Made by a program: the position numbers and the translations under genes
Assembly: GCA_002343485.1 (NCBI GenBank)
Contig: DDST01000156.1
Location: forward strand, 21,899-77,714
Reading direction: 5' to 3'
DNA from: Proteobacteria bacterium UBA2383
GTDB taxonomy: Bacteria > Pseudomonadota > Gammaproteobacteria > Competibacterales > Competibacteraceae
DNA: 55,816 nucleotides
Shown: one piece after another, positions 25,661 through 34,598 of the stretch
How positions within the stretch are numbered: position 1 is the stretch's first letter
Layout of the letters: each line of letters begins with the position of its first letter
Notes under the pieces: generated by a model
Told to the model about the DNA's origin: nothing
What the model saw: the letters and a program-made list of their open reading frames with translations, nothing else
The model's database searches: none

Positions 25661-26261
25661 TGATGATCAAGCCATCCGCGATTCAGTAGGATTGTTATTG
25701 CGCGCTAACGGGTTGGCGGTGGAGGCTTTTTCCAGCGCTGTCGATTTTCTGGAATCCGACGCGATCCAGCGGCCCGGTTGCCTGCTGTTGGACGTACGGA
25801 TGCCTGGTATGAGTGGTCTGGATTTGCAAAAGCACCTGCAAGCGCTGAATCAGAAGATTCCAATTATTTTCATCACAGGCCATGGCGATGTGCCGATGGC
25901 GATTCGTGCTATGAAGGCAGGCGCATTCGACTTTGTCGAAAAACCGTTTCAAACAGAGAACTTGCTGAACCGGATTCACGAAGCATTGGCGCTTGATGCT
26001 CAGGAACGTTGCCGGCAGGCGCAACGCGACGAGGCAGCGGTTCGGATAGCTTTGCTATCGCCGCGCGAGCGGGAAGTGCTAGAGCGAGTGGTGGCTGGCC
26101 AGTACAACAAAGTGATCGCTGCTGAACTGGGTATTAGTATCTCTACCGTGGAAATCCATCGCAAGCGGGTGATGGAAAAGCTTCAGGCTGGATCGTTATC
26201 CGATTTGATTCGATTGCAGGCGCTGTACAATGGCGAGAATCCAGGATCAGATAAGCAGTAA
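25629..26261 (+). CDS. FixJ/NarL-family response regulator
   Basis: The 210-residue regulator has a receiver domain with the acidic pocket DDD (11-13), phosphorylation site Asp55 in LLLDVRMPG, and Lys in VEKPF. The C-terminal LuxR-type helix-turn-helix (about 140-200) reads LSPREREVLERVVAGQYNKVIAAELGISISTVEIHR. It is the only response regulator in the cluster, so both preceding kinases probably signal to it. Targets are unknown; the copper ATPase upstream and the sulfurtransferase downstream are positional candidates only. Confidence 0.95.
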   Translation: MNLIPTVFLIDDDQAIRDSVGLLLRANGLAVEAFSSAVDFLESDAIQRPGCLLLDVRMPGMSGLDLQKHLQALNQKIPIIFITGHGDVPMAIRAMKAGAFDFVEKPFQTENLLNRIHEALALDAQERCRQAQRDEAAVRIALLSPREREVLERVVAGQYNKVIAAELGISISTVEIHRKRVMEKLQAGSLSDLIRLQALYNGENPGSDKQ

Positions 26262-26300
26262 TTTTCCAGAGATTCGACGTCTACCATTCACGGCTGGCTC

Positions 26301-27140
26301 ATGACCTATAGCGCTCTCATTGATGCTAACACCTTGCATGTCCACCTCGCTGATCCCCAATGGGTGGTTGTGGACTGTCGCTTTAGCCTTATGGATACGG
26401 AGGCGGGCCGGCGTGCCTACCAGAAAAATCATATTCCTGGTGCCCGCTATGCGCATCTGGACGAAGATTTGTCGAGTCCCATCACCCCAATGACGGGCCG
26501 GCACCCGCTACCGGATCCAGCACGGCTGGCACAACGGTTGAGTGCGTGGGGTATCGGTGACAAGGTCCAAGTCGTCGCCTATGATGATGCAGGCGGAATG
26601 CTGGCAGCGCGGTTGTGGTGGTTGCTGCGTTGGCTTGGGCATCAGGCGGTTGCGGTGTTAGATGGTGGTTTTCCGGTCTGGCAGCGGGCAGGATTGCCAT
26701 TGACCACCGGCTTACCCCTGATCCAACCCGTTGCTTTCCTTGGTGGGCCGGATGATCGATTATGGGTAGCCACGGAACAGGTGATGGTGCTATCGCCCGA
26801 TGCATTGATCATCGATGCACGTTCAGCGGTCCGGTATCGTGGGGAGATGGAGCCGATTGACCCCGTCGCCGGGCATATCCCCGGTTCGGTCAACCTGCCG
26901 GCCGAAGATAATCTGGCTTCAGATGGATGTTTTCTGCCATTCACCAAACTAAGAACCCGATTTGCAAATGCTTTGGGCAAGTATCCTCCGGCCGCGGCGG
27001 TGCATAGCTGCGGTTCGGGAGTGACCGCCTGCCATAATCTGCTGGCGATGGAAGCCGCTGGACTGAGTGGTTCACGGTTGTACGCAGGTTCCTGGAGCGA
27101 GTGGATTCGTGATCCGGACCGACCCATTGCAATGGGTTAA
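26301..27140 (+). CDS. sseA: 3-mercaptopyruvate/thiosulfate sulfurtransferase (two rhodanese domains)
   Basis: The 279-residue protein has two rhodanese domains. The first (residues 5-135) is the inactive structural one and the second (about 160-279) carries the active-site loop CGSGVTAC. A Gly-Ser-Gly-Val-Thr loop after the Cys is typical of mercaptopyruvate sulfurtransferases, whereas thiosulfate enzymes usually have CRKG. Expected reaction: transfer of sulfur from mercaptopyruvate to a thiol or cyanide. It sits 39 bases after the regulator and 25 before lipA, another sulfur-related gene. Confidence 0.9.
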   Translation: MTYSALIDANTLHVHLADPQWVVVDCRFSLMDTEAGRRAYQKNHIPGARYAHLDEDLSSPITPMTGRHPLPDPARLAQRLSAWGIGDKVQVVAYDDAGGMLAARLWWLLRWLGHQAVAVLDGGFPVWQRAGLPLTTGLPLIQPVAFLGGPDDRLWVATEQVMVLSPDALIIDARSAVRYRGEMEPIDPVAGHIPGSVNLPAEDNLASDGCFLPFTKLRTRFANALGKYPPAAAVHSCGSGVTACHNLLAMEAAGLSGSRLYAGSWSEWIRDPDRPIAMG

Positions 27141-27165
27141 ATTCCCCTTTTTACAGGAAACGGCT

Positions 27166-28182
27166 ATGTCTGAACCGACAGTTCTTCATGATTCCATCGC
27201 CACCTCTGCCGAACCTGCTCTCGTTAAATCTACGCCCCGCGTAGCCGGTGAGAAGTTGCGTGGCGCTGAGAAGGTTGCCCGTATTCCGGTCAAGATTGCG
27301 CCAGCCGATCCCAAGCAGCGGACCCGCAAGCCAGCCTGGATTCGCGCGCCGTTCCCCGGTACGCCAGAAGTGCAGCGATTGAAGCAAATCTTGCGGGACA
27401 ATCGTCTGCACACGGTTTGCGAAGAGGCTAATTGCCCGAATCTTGGCGAGTGCTTCGGTCACGGCACGGCCACGTTTATGATCATGGGCGATATTTGCAC
27501 CCGCCGTTGCCCGTTCTGCGATGTGGGGCATGGCCGGCCCAATCCGCTTGATGCGCAGGAACCGGAAAATCTGGCGCGCACCGTGGCGGCGATGGGTTTG
27601 AAGTATGTGGTGATTACTTCGGTGGATCGGGACGATCTACGCGATGGTGGCGCTGCGCATTTTGTGGACTGCATCCGGGCAGTGCGTGCGGCGCAACCGG
27701 GGATCGTTATCGAGGCGTTGACCCCCGACTTTCGCGGGCGCATGGACGTGGCGTTGGATATCCTGGAGCGAGAGCCGCCGGACGTGTTCAATCACAATCT
27801 GGAAACCGTGCCGCGTCTGTACCGGCAGGCCCGGCCTGGCGCGGATTACCGGTTTTCACTGGAACTGCTCCAGCGTTTTAAGGCGCGGCATCCGCAGGTC
27901 CCGGCCAAGTCAGGATTGATGCTGGGGTTGGGGGAAACGCTGGAGGAAATTCGCGAGGTCATGCGTGATTTGCGCGCGCACGATGTAACAATGCTGACGT
28001 TGGGTCAGTACCTGCAACCTAGCGTTCATCACTTGCCGGTCGTGCGCTATGTGCCGCCGGAGGAATTTGAGCAATTACGGGTGGACGGTGAGGCGATGGG
28101 TTTTACGCACGTTGCGTCGGCCCCGCTGGTGCGTTCCTCCTATCACGCCGATTTACAGGCGAAGGGTGCTGGCGTCGCGTAG
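27166..28182 (+). CDS. lipA: lipoyl synthase
   Basis: LipA is a radical SAM enzyme that inserts two sulfur atoms into octanoyl-bound carrier proteins. The 338-residue protein begins at the ATG at 27166; the longer frame from 27067 runs inside the previous gene and is not used. The auxiliary cluster motif is C-EANCPNLGEC and the radical SAM motif is CTRRCPFC, both intact, with GLGET and the RSSYHAD end. The C-terminus ends in AKGAGVA. The sulfurtransferase gene just upstream could aid sulfur supply, though that is only proximity. Confidence 0.97.
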   Translation: MSEPTVLHDSIATSAEPALVKSTPRVAGEKLRGAEKVARIPVKIAPADPKQRTRKPAWIRAPFPGTPEVQRLKQILRDNRLHTVCEEANCPNLGECFGHGTATFMIMGDICTRRCPFCDVGHGRPNPLDAQEPENLARTVAAMGLKYVVITSVDRDDLRDGGAAHFVDCIRAVRAAQPGIVIEALTPDFRGRMDVALDILEREPPDVFNHNLETVPRLYRQARPGADYRFSLELLQRFKARHPQVPAKSGLMLGLGETLEEIREVMRDLRAHDVTMLTLGQYLQPSVHHLPVVRYVPPEEFEQLRVDGEAMGFTHVASAPLVRSSYHADLQAKGAGVA

Positions 28183-28191
28183 AAACTATGC

Positions 28192-29334
28192 TTATGGCCA
28201 CAACCGCCGCCACGCCACCAGCCCGCCCAGTATGGCCAAAGCTGCCGCCAGGTCAAACATCATCGCTGGTCCCAACCCTTCCCATAGGTAGCCAGCAGCG
28301 AGGCTACCCACGGCGTTACCGGCGCCAAAGCTCAAACTGCTGTAGAGCGCCTGGCCGCGCCCTTGCAGCGCCCCAGGAAAAAACTGATGAACGAGATGAA
28401 TGGATGCTGCATGGAATACCCCAAAAGTGAAAGCGTGCAATGTCTGAGCAAACAGTAGTATGGGTAGATCAGCAGCAAAATGACCAATTAGCAACCAGCG
28501 CAGCGCTGCCATGATCAGCGCCGCCAGCAGGAGCCGTCGCGGTCCAAAGCGTGGCAGCAAGCGGTGCATGAAGATGAACATACCGACCTCTACTGCGACC
28601 CCCAGTCCCCACATCAGCCCGATCAATTCTCGCGAATAGCCAAAAGTTTCCAGATACAGCGAGAAAAAACCGTAATAAGGTCCATGGGCGGCCTGATTCA
28701 GAAAACAGACGGTAAAAAAGGCGATGACTGCCGGTTGGCGCAGTACTTGACCGATCGGCCGCGTTGGATAGGAGTCTGGTGCCTGTACTGATTCCGGCAC
28801 AGCTAGGCTGTTCAACCATAACGCTGCGAACAAGCCCAGTAGCGCCGCGGGCACTGTTGCCACCCCCCAATTTTCTACCACCGGCCCCATGCCTACTGCT
28901 GCGCCAATAAACCCCACGGAACCCCAGAGCCGCACCCGGCTGTAGCGGTGGACATGTTCACCCAGATGATTAAGGGTGACTGCCTCGAATTGAGGCAGCG
29001 CTGCATTCCAGAAGAAACTGAATAGCAGCGTGACCAGCGCTAAGCGGCCATACGAACCGTCAGCAATATAGACTCCAGCGAAGCACAATGCCGTTGCCAG
29101 ACAGGCCCAGCGCACGATGCGGATACGCTGACCAGTCCGGTCACCCAGCCAGCCCCAGAGATTGGGTGCTATCAGTTTGGTCACTTGCGCGATGGCCAGC
29201 AATTCGCCTATTCGCGCCGGCTGAAAGCCCAATGCCAGCAGGTACAGCCCCCAATAAGGTAACAGGACACCTAAGGTAGCAAAATAGAACAAATAAAAGC
29301 CTGACAGGCGAATGTACAGCGCCGGCGTTAACAC
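28192..29334 (-). CDS. MFS transporter (HcaT/PPP-like family)
   Basis: The 380-residue protein has about twelve hydrophobic helices and starts at a GTG. The N-terminal LSGFYLFYFATLGVLLPYWGLYL and the GWLGDRTG loop between helices 2 and 3 match the MFS_1-like group that includes the phenylpropionate permease. The substrate is not readable. It is convergent with lipA, nine bases apart, and divergent from the carbonic anhydrase gene. Confidence 0.85.
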   Translation of the reverse strand: MLTPALYIRLSGFYLFYFATLGVLLPYWGLYLLALGFQPARIGELLAIAQVTKLIAPNLWGWLGDRTGQRIRIVRWACLATALCFAGVYIADGSYGRLALVTLLFSFFWNAALPQFEAVTLNHLGEHVHRYSRVRLWGSVGFIGAAVGMGPVVENWGVATVPAALLGLFAALWLNSLAVPESVQAPDSYPTRPIGQVLRQPAVIAFFTVCFLNQAAHGPYYGFFSLYLETFGYSRELIGLMWGLGVAVEVGMFIFMHRLLPRFGPRRLLLAALIMAALRWLLIGHFAADLPILLFAQTLHAFTFGVFHAASIHLVHQFFPGALQGRGQALYSSLSFGAGNAVGSLAAGYLWEGLGPAMMFDLAAALAILGGLVAWRRLWP

Positions 29335-29449
29335 GGCAATTCCGCGAAAATACGGGGTTGTCTGCGGCCAATAGCCAGCAAAGCTTTTACAATAAGTCGG
29401 GTAGCAACCATAAGCCTATCATTCACTCACAGGGAAAATCAGCATCCTC

Positions 29450-30271
29450 ATGTCCGAAAATATTCTGTCACGCCGCGATTTCTTGCGTCTATCGGGCGCT
29501 ACTGCCCTGACGACTACCCTGACCGCTTGTGCGGGCTATCCTCCAGTGGCTGAATCCAATCCTGACCCAGACTCGATGCCGCCACACGTTGCGCAGGCAC
29601 TCAGTGGGGCCGGTGGATACAGCGCCCCTGAAAAGCCGGTGACTCTACCCCAGGACGCCTTGCAGCGCCTGATGGAAGGTAATCAGCGTTTTGTCGCTAA
29701 CCGGTTCCTCGATCCCAATCGTTCGCCCCAACGCCGTTCCGCTGTCGCCCATTCCCAGCAGCCGTTCGCCACTATTCTGGGCTGCGTCGATTCCCGGGTG
29801 CCGCCGGAACTGGTTTTTGACCGTGGCTTGGGTGATCTTCTGGTGATTCGCAGTGCTGGCGAGGTGTTGGACGAAGCGGTCATTGGCAGCATCGAGTTTG
29901 GTAGTTTCGAACTCAAAATACCTCTGATCGTTGTGCTGGGGCATGAGCGATGTGGCGCTGTCAAGGCCGCTATTGATGCGCTTGAACATGGCGGTGGGGG
30001 TCACCGGCGAAGCAAGAAAAAAGGCGAACATAGCGCCGAACCGGGCGATATTGGTTATATCGTTGAAGGCTTACGGCCTGCCATCGAAAAAGCGCAGTCC
30101 TGGGGCATGGGCGACTTGGCGGAAAACGCCATGCGGGCTAACGTGTCGCTGACCGTGCAACGCTTGAGGAAATCTCCCGTGTTGTCTGCTGCCGAGGAAA
30201 GCGGTCGGCTTAAGATCGTCGGCGCCCGTTATGACTTGGATAGCGGCGCGGTAGAGGTGCTGTTCAGTTAA
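29450..30271 (+). CDS. exported beta-class carbonic anhydrase (Tat lipoprotein)
   Basis: The enzyme hydrates CO2 to bicarbonate. The 273-residue protein begins with a twin-arginine signal (SRRDFLRLSG) that ends in a lipobox LTAC, so it should be exported folded and lipid-anchored, an uncommon location for beta-class enzymes. Zinc ligands are the Cys in GCVDSR and the His and Cys in GHERCGA, with the Asp-Arg pair intact. A Lys/Arg-rich, Gly-rich insert lies after the second pair of ligands (about residues 181-198). The C-terminal LSVQRL-equivalent region (TVQRLRKSP) is present. The 3' end overlaps aroC by four bases. Confidence 0.92.
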   Translation: MSENILSRRDFLRLSGATALTTTLTACAGYPPVAESNPDPDSMPPHVAQALSGAGGYSAPEKPVTLPQDALQRLMEGNQRFVANRFLDPNRSPQRRSAVAHSQQPFATILGCVDSRVPPELVFDRGLGDLLVIRSAGEVLDEAVIGSIEFGSFELKIPLIVVLGHERCGAVKAAIDALEHGGGGHRRSKKKGEHSAEPGDIGYIVEGLRPAIEKAQSWGMGDLAENAMRANVSLTVQRLRKSPVLSAAEESGRLKIVGARYDLDSGAVEVLFS

Positions 30272-31380
30272 CTCGGTTCCCTATCCACCGGCGATGCAAT
30301 TGCGGGCGTCACCGGGCGCACATCCAGATTCTGCGCGCGGTGGCGCAAGGCGTGATCCATCAGCACCAGCGCTATCATGGCTTCTGCAATCGGCGTCGCA
30401 CGGATGCCGACACAGGGGTCATGCCGGCCCTTGGTCACTACCTCTACTGGTTCGCCGTGCAGATTAATGGTCCGTCCCGGCAGGCGGATACTGGAGGTCG
30501 GCTTCAAGGCGATGCTGGCGACGATGTCTTGACCGGTGGAAATTCCGCCCAATGTGCCGCCAGCATGATTGCTTAAAAATCCCTCAGGAGTCAGCTCATC
30601 GCGATGTTCTGTGCCGCGTTGCTCAACGCATGTGAAACCGGCGCCGATTTCTACACCTTTGACAGCATTGATGCTCATCAGGGCATGAGCAATATCAGCG
30701 TCCAAGCGGTCGAATACCGGTTCACCCCAACCGGGCGGTGCACCGCTGGCCACGACTGTGACGCGTGCTCCAATCGAGTCGCCAGATTTGCGCAGCGCAT
30801 CCATGAACGCTTCCAATTCGGCTACTTTATCGGGGTCGGGGCAGAAAAATGGATTGTTGCCGATTTCCTCCCAGACCACTTTGGTAAGGCGGATCGGCCC
30901 AAGCTGGGCCAGGTAGCCGCGAATTTCCACGCCGTAGCGTTCACGCAAGTACTTCCGGGCGATAGCGCCAGCAGCGACCCGCATCGCCGTCTCTCGTGCT
31001 GAGGACCGCCCGCCACCCCGGTAATCGCGGAAGCCATACTTTTGATGATAGGCATAGTCAGCATGACCAGGCCGGAAACGATCCATAATCTCGCTATAAT
31101 CACTAGATCGCTGGTCGACGTTTTCAACCAGCAGCCCAATTGGCGCACCGGTCGTTCGGCCTTCGAAGACCCCTGATAGAATGCGTACGGCATCCGGCTC
31201 GCGGCGCTGGGTGGTGTGCCGGCTCTTGCCAGGCCGCCGCCGATCGAGATCCGATTGCAAATCGGACTCGGACAATTCCAGACCGGGTGGACAACCGTCC
31301 ACAATCGCTCCAAGCGCCGGGCCATGGCTTTCACCAAAAGTAGTGACCGTGAATAGCTTGCCAAAGGTATTACCAGACAT
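30268..31380 (-). CDS. aroC: chorismate synthase
   Basis: AroC converts EPSP to chorismate with reduced FMN, the last shared step of aromatic biosynthesis. The 370-residue protein starts at the ATG at 31380 (MSGNTFGKLF); a frame extending to 31416 is upstream of the conserved start. Signatures are TFGESHG, the GRSSARET block, HAGGTLGGISTGQ and a C-terminal DHALRHRAQN. It is divergent from the kinase gene across a 218-base spacer. Confidence 0.97.
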   Translation of the reverse strand: MSGNTFGKLFTVTTFGESHGPALGAIVDGCPPGLELSESDLQSDLDRRRPGKSRHTTQRREPDAVRILSGVFEGRTTGAPIGLLVENVDQRSSDYSEIMDRFRPGHADYAYHQKYGFRDYRGGGRSSARETAMRVAAGAIARKYLRERYGVEIRGYLAQLGPIRLTKVVWEEIGNNPFFCPDPDKVAELEAFMDALRKSGDSIGARVTVVASGAPPGWGEPVFDRLDADIAHALMSINAVKGVEIGAGFTCVEQRGTEHRDELTPEGFLSNHAGGTLGGISTGQDIVASIALKPTSSIRLPGRTINLHGEPVEVVTKGRHDPCVGIRATPIAEAMIALVLMDHALRHRAQNLDVRPVTPAIASPVDREPS

Positions 31381-31573
31381 GGAAAAATGGTCCTTGGGTA
31401 CGGAACAGCGGCACAAGATTTGCTATCTAAAACTTTCTAGAAGAACTTTTAAGTATCTCTTGCTGTTAATGGGGTTGGTTATCGGAGATTCAGGCCCACG
31501 CAACCCTATCATAGCGCACCTGCTCGATAACGGGCGGCGCAATAGGTTGAATAGACCACCGGTTACGGTTATC

Positions 31574-31585
31574 GAGACCGGTCTC
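31574..31585. promoter_or_regulatory. 12-base perfect palindrome upstream of the kinase gene
   Basis: GAGACCGGTCTC lies 13 bases before the ATG at 31599. It could be an operator for the kinase gene or the divergent aroC, but 12-base palindromes occur by chance at this scale, and no matching regulator is visible. Confidence 0.25.
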
Positions 31586-31598
31586 TCGGGATTTAAAC

Positions 31599-34535
31599 AT
31601 GCATATTCCAGGTTATCAGATTCAGCGTGAACTCGGGCAGGGTGGCATGGCGATTGTCTACCTTGCCATTCAGGAGTCACTGCATCGCCATGTTGCGCTG
31701 AAAGTCATCAAACCCGTCCTGACCACCGATGAGGAATTCGCCCAGCGCTTCTTGCGTGAAGGCCGCATTATCGCGCAGCTTAGCGATCCACACATTGTCA
31801 CGGTCTATGATATTGCGTCCCACGAGGGTAATTATTATTTATCCATGGAGTACTTGCCGGGAGGTACCTTGCAACAGCATATCCGCAAGGGTCTGCTGCT
31901 TGCCGATGCGTTGCGCATTGCCCGGGCCATCGCTGGCGCCTTGCAATACGCCCATCGTCGCGGGATTGTCCATCGTGACATCAAACCCCAGAATATCCTA
32001 TTCCGGGAGAATGGCCAGCCGGTGCTGACCGATTTCGGGATTGCTAAAACCTTGGGTACGAGTTCGATTATGACCCGCACCGGTCTTTCGCTCGGCACCC
32101 CGCGCTACATGAGTCCGGAGCAAATCCGTGGCCAGACGGCAGACGCCCGCGCTGATATCTATAGTTTCGGCGTCCTGCTCTACGAGATGCTAACCGGCAA
32201 TGTGCCTTACACGGCAGATGACAGTTTTGCGCTGGCAATGATGCATGTGACGTCGCCGGTTCCCGAATTGCCGCCATATCTCAGCCGCTTTCAGCCACTA
32301 CTGAACAAACTGCTGGAAAAAGACCCCAACCAGCGTTTTCAGAGTGGCCAAGAGGTCATTGCCGCTATCGATGCTGTCGAAGCAGGTGACTTTGACCTGC
32401 TGAGTGTGACGGGTCCGATGCGACCTGTTGCCGCCCCCGGCGTGCGTCCCGGTCGCCGGATCGGCTGGAAAATTGGCATATCCGCGGGGGTCCTGGCTGG
32501 AGCGGTGCTGGCTAGCGGCTACTGGTTTTTTTTGCATCCGCCTGCAGTCCTGCCGGTTCAATCACCTGTGGCTTCGACTCAGGAGGCATCTTCGTCGATT
32601 GTCGCGCCTGCTTCGCCTCCGTCGATGGACACATCAGTCATTGCGACACCGCCAATTGAGACTCCCACCGCTGACGCCGATGCTCAAGCTCGACGGATGG
32701 AAGCGCAGGAGCAGCAACGCCAGAATCGTCTGCAAGCTGAACAATTCTTTGAGCAGGCTCAGCATGCACGGCAGGATAGAGCGTTGCAAGTCAGCTTGGC
32801 GTATATCGAGCAGGGTTTGCAGGCCATGCCCGGTCACCCGGGCTTGTTGAACCTCAAGCAGGAAATTTTGCAGCAACAGGTAGATCTCCAGCGCCAGGAA
32901 GAAGCGGCCCGGCGCCAGGAAGAAGCTGAGGAACAAGAGAAAGTCAAGGCTGCACAACGTCAAGGCTGGGCGGATGAGTTCCTGGCTCAAGCGCTGGATG
33001 AACAGCGCCGCCGTGCCTATGAAACCAGCCTGCTGCATATCGAACAAGGTTTGCAGCAAGTGCCTGATCATCAACGGTTGTTAGTATTGCGCCAGGAGGT
33101 TCGTAAGCAACTGCATGAGGCCCAGGTTGCAGCAACGGTTAAGCCGTCTGTCGACGATAACGCCAAAATTGTTGCGTTGTTGCGAGAATGCGAGGCGCAT
33201 TTGAAAGCTAATCGTTTAACTGTAGGGCAGGGTGGCAATGCTGCTGATTGTTATAACGAGGCACTTAAACTTGATCGTGGTAATGCTGAAGCCCTGGCTG
33301 GAATCGATCAGATCGCCATTCGCTACGCGGATCTGGTGAAATCGGCTCTCCAGGATGGCGATACCCAGCGGGCTAAAAGCTTTCTCCATCGAATGGAGTC
33401 TGTTGATCCAAATTACGCTCAACTGCCGCAGTTACGCCAGCAATTGGCATTGGCTGAGTCATCAAAGCCGGTTGCAGTTTCGCCATCTAAAGTAGAACCG
33501 CCGTCCCCCGCACCTGAGCCGAAAGAATCCGTCGCGCCACCGCCCATTAGCTTGGTTTCAGTACCGCAGCCTGTGGAGCAGCCGCCTGCTGCCGCTCCCG
33601 GTACCCAGGTTATCGTGCAGGATCGCCATACCCGGGTGGCTAAAAGTCAAACCAATGGCAATGTCAGCCTGCAGGTCACTACTTCACCGCAGGGTCTCCT
33701 TGACGAAACGGGGCAGGCGGCGGTAAAGAGGCAGATTCCACCCGGTACACCGGCTCAATTACGGGTTCGATCTGATGTCGAAGGTGCTGAAATATGGATC
33801 AATAACCGTAAAATAGGTACAACGCCGATGGAAATCGAAATGCCTCCTGGTTCTTATCGGGTCCGGGTCAGTCAGGAAGGCTATACCGCTTGGACTGGTA
33901 AAGTTGACCTCGCGCCGGGTGATGAAAGTTCGATTATGGCCGTGCTGCCACGTCAATTGGAGGTTGCGACGGCAATTCCGCCAACGGAACCATCTCGCCC
34001 GATTGCCAAACCCGAGCCTCCGGCTCGTGAACCGGAACGCCAGGTTGCTACGATCGGCCGCCAAGCATCCGGTTGTCTCAGTGGCAATTGCGAAAATGGT
34101 CAAGGTACCTACCGTTACCCGGACGGTAGTGAATATTCAGGGGATTTTCGCAACGCCAAAATGCATGGCCAAGGGACCTATGTTTATGCTGGGCGTGGCG
34201 AGAAGTATGCCGGTGAATGGCGCAATGGGGTTATCAGCGGCCAAGGTACTTATTACTATCGTAGCGGCAATCGTTACGAGGGTGAATGGCGTAACGGCCG
34301 GAAGAATGGTCAAGGGGTTTATCTTTACGCCAGCCGCGGTGACCGGTATGAGGGGCAATTCGCGAACGACCAACCTAACGGTCAAGGTACTTATTACTAT
34401 AGCAGTGGGGATCGTTACGAGGGTGAATGGCGCAATGGCCGGAAGAATGGCCAGGGAGTACTTTACGAGGGCGGTCAGAAGATCATCGGGGAGTGGAGGG
34501 ATGATCAGAAGGTTCGGGTCCAAGTTGTTCAGTAA
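31599..34535 (+). CDS. membrane Ser/Thr protein kinase with PEGA and MORN repeats
   Basis: The 978-residue protein has a cytosolic Hanks-type kinase at about 5-265: glycine loop GQGGMA, Lys in VALKVIKP, catalytic HRDIKPQN, DFGIAK and SPEQ. A transmembrane helix lies at about 290-312. The outer part holds two related helical TPR-like repeats (about 380-430 and 455-510, each with SL-YIEQGLQ or SLLHIEQGLQ), a low-complexity Pro/Val/Ser linker, a PEGA domain (about 720-790, GAEIWINNRKIGTTP), and about six MORN repeats (about 825-970, Y-GEWRNG type). All catalytic residues are intact. Its substrate is unknown. It is transcribed alone, with a 218-base divergent promoter region shared with aroC. Confidence 0.9.
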   Translation: MHIPGYQIQRELGQGGMAIVYLAIQESLHRHVALKVIKPVLTTDEEFAQRFLREGRIIAQLSDPHIVTVYDIASHEGNYYLSMEYLPGGTLQQHIRKGLLLADALRIARAIAGALQYAHRRGIVHRDIKPQNILFRENGQPVLTDFGIAKTLGTSSIMTRTGLSLGTPRYMSPEQIRGQTADARADIYSFGVLLYEMLTGNVPYTADDSFALAMMHVTSPVPELPPYLSRFQPLLNKLLEKDPNQRFQSGQEVIAAIDAVEAGDFDLLSVTGPMRPVAAPGVRPGRRIGWKIGISAGVLAGAVLASGYWFFLHPPAVLPVQSPVASTQEASSSIVAPASPPSMDTSVIATPPIETPTADADAQARRMEAQEQQRQNRLQAEQFFEQAQHARQDRALQVSLAYIEQGLQAMPGHPGLLNLKQEILQQQVDLQRQEEAARRQEEAEEQEKVKAAQRQGWADEFLAQALDEQRRRAYETSLLHIEQGLQQVPDHQRLLVLRQEVRKQLHEAQVAATVKPSVDDNAKIVALLRECEAHLKANRLTVGQGGNAADCYNEALKLDRGNAEALAGIDQIAIRYADLVKSALQDGDTQRAKSFLHRMESVDPNYAQLPQLRQQLALAESSKPVAVSPSKVEPPSPAPEPKESVAPPPISLVSVPQPVEQPPAAAPGTQVIVQDRHTRVAKSQTNGNVSLQVTTSPQGLLDETGQAAVKRQIPPGTPAQLRVRSDVEGAEIWINNRKIGTTPMEIEMPPGSYRVRVSQEGYTAWTGKVDLAPGDESSIMAVLPRQLEVATAIPPTEPSRPIAKPEPPAREPERQVATIGRQASGCLSGNCENGQGTYRYPDGSEYSGDFRNAKMHGQGTYVYAGRGEKYAGEWRNGVISGQGTYYYRSGNRYEGEWRNGRKNGQGVYLYASRGDRYEGQFANDQPNGQGTYYYSSGDRYEGEWRNGRKNGQGVLYEGGQKIIGEWRDDQKVRVQVVQ
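34242..34456 (+). repeat. 141-base duplication inside the MORN region
   Basis: Positions 34242-34315 and 34383-34456 are nearly identical (74 bases, a handful of third-position and loop changes), spaced exactly 141 bases apart. The unit encodes two MORN repeats (47 codons), so part of the array probably grew by in-frame tandem duplication. Differences are mostly synonymous, suggesting the event is not very old or that the copies are homogenised. Confidence 0.7.
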
Positions 34536-34541
34536 GTTCAT

Positions 34542-34577
34542 AAAAAAAGGCAAATCCGGAGTAAATCCGGATTTGCC
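34542..34577 (-). terminator. intrinsic terminator on the minus strand
   Basis: A 12-base-pair perfect stem (34549-34560 with 34566-34577, loop GTAAA) is preceded on the plus strand by seven A at 34542-34548. Read on the minus strand this is hairpin then U7, a textbook terminator. On the plus strand the hairpin is not followed by T, so it serves the minus-strand gene at 34670-34942 best. The stem may also protect the end of the kinase transcript. Confidence 0.75.
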
Positions 34578-34598
34578 GCTAAGTGTTGTAAGCCAGCC

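Noticed and set aside
34542..34577. Hairpin after the kinase gene taken as its terminator
   Set aside because: The T-run is on the minus-strand side; on the plus strand no U-tract follows the stem, so it is assigned to the minus-strand gene.
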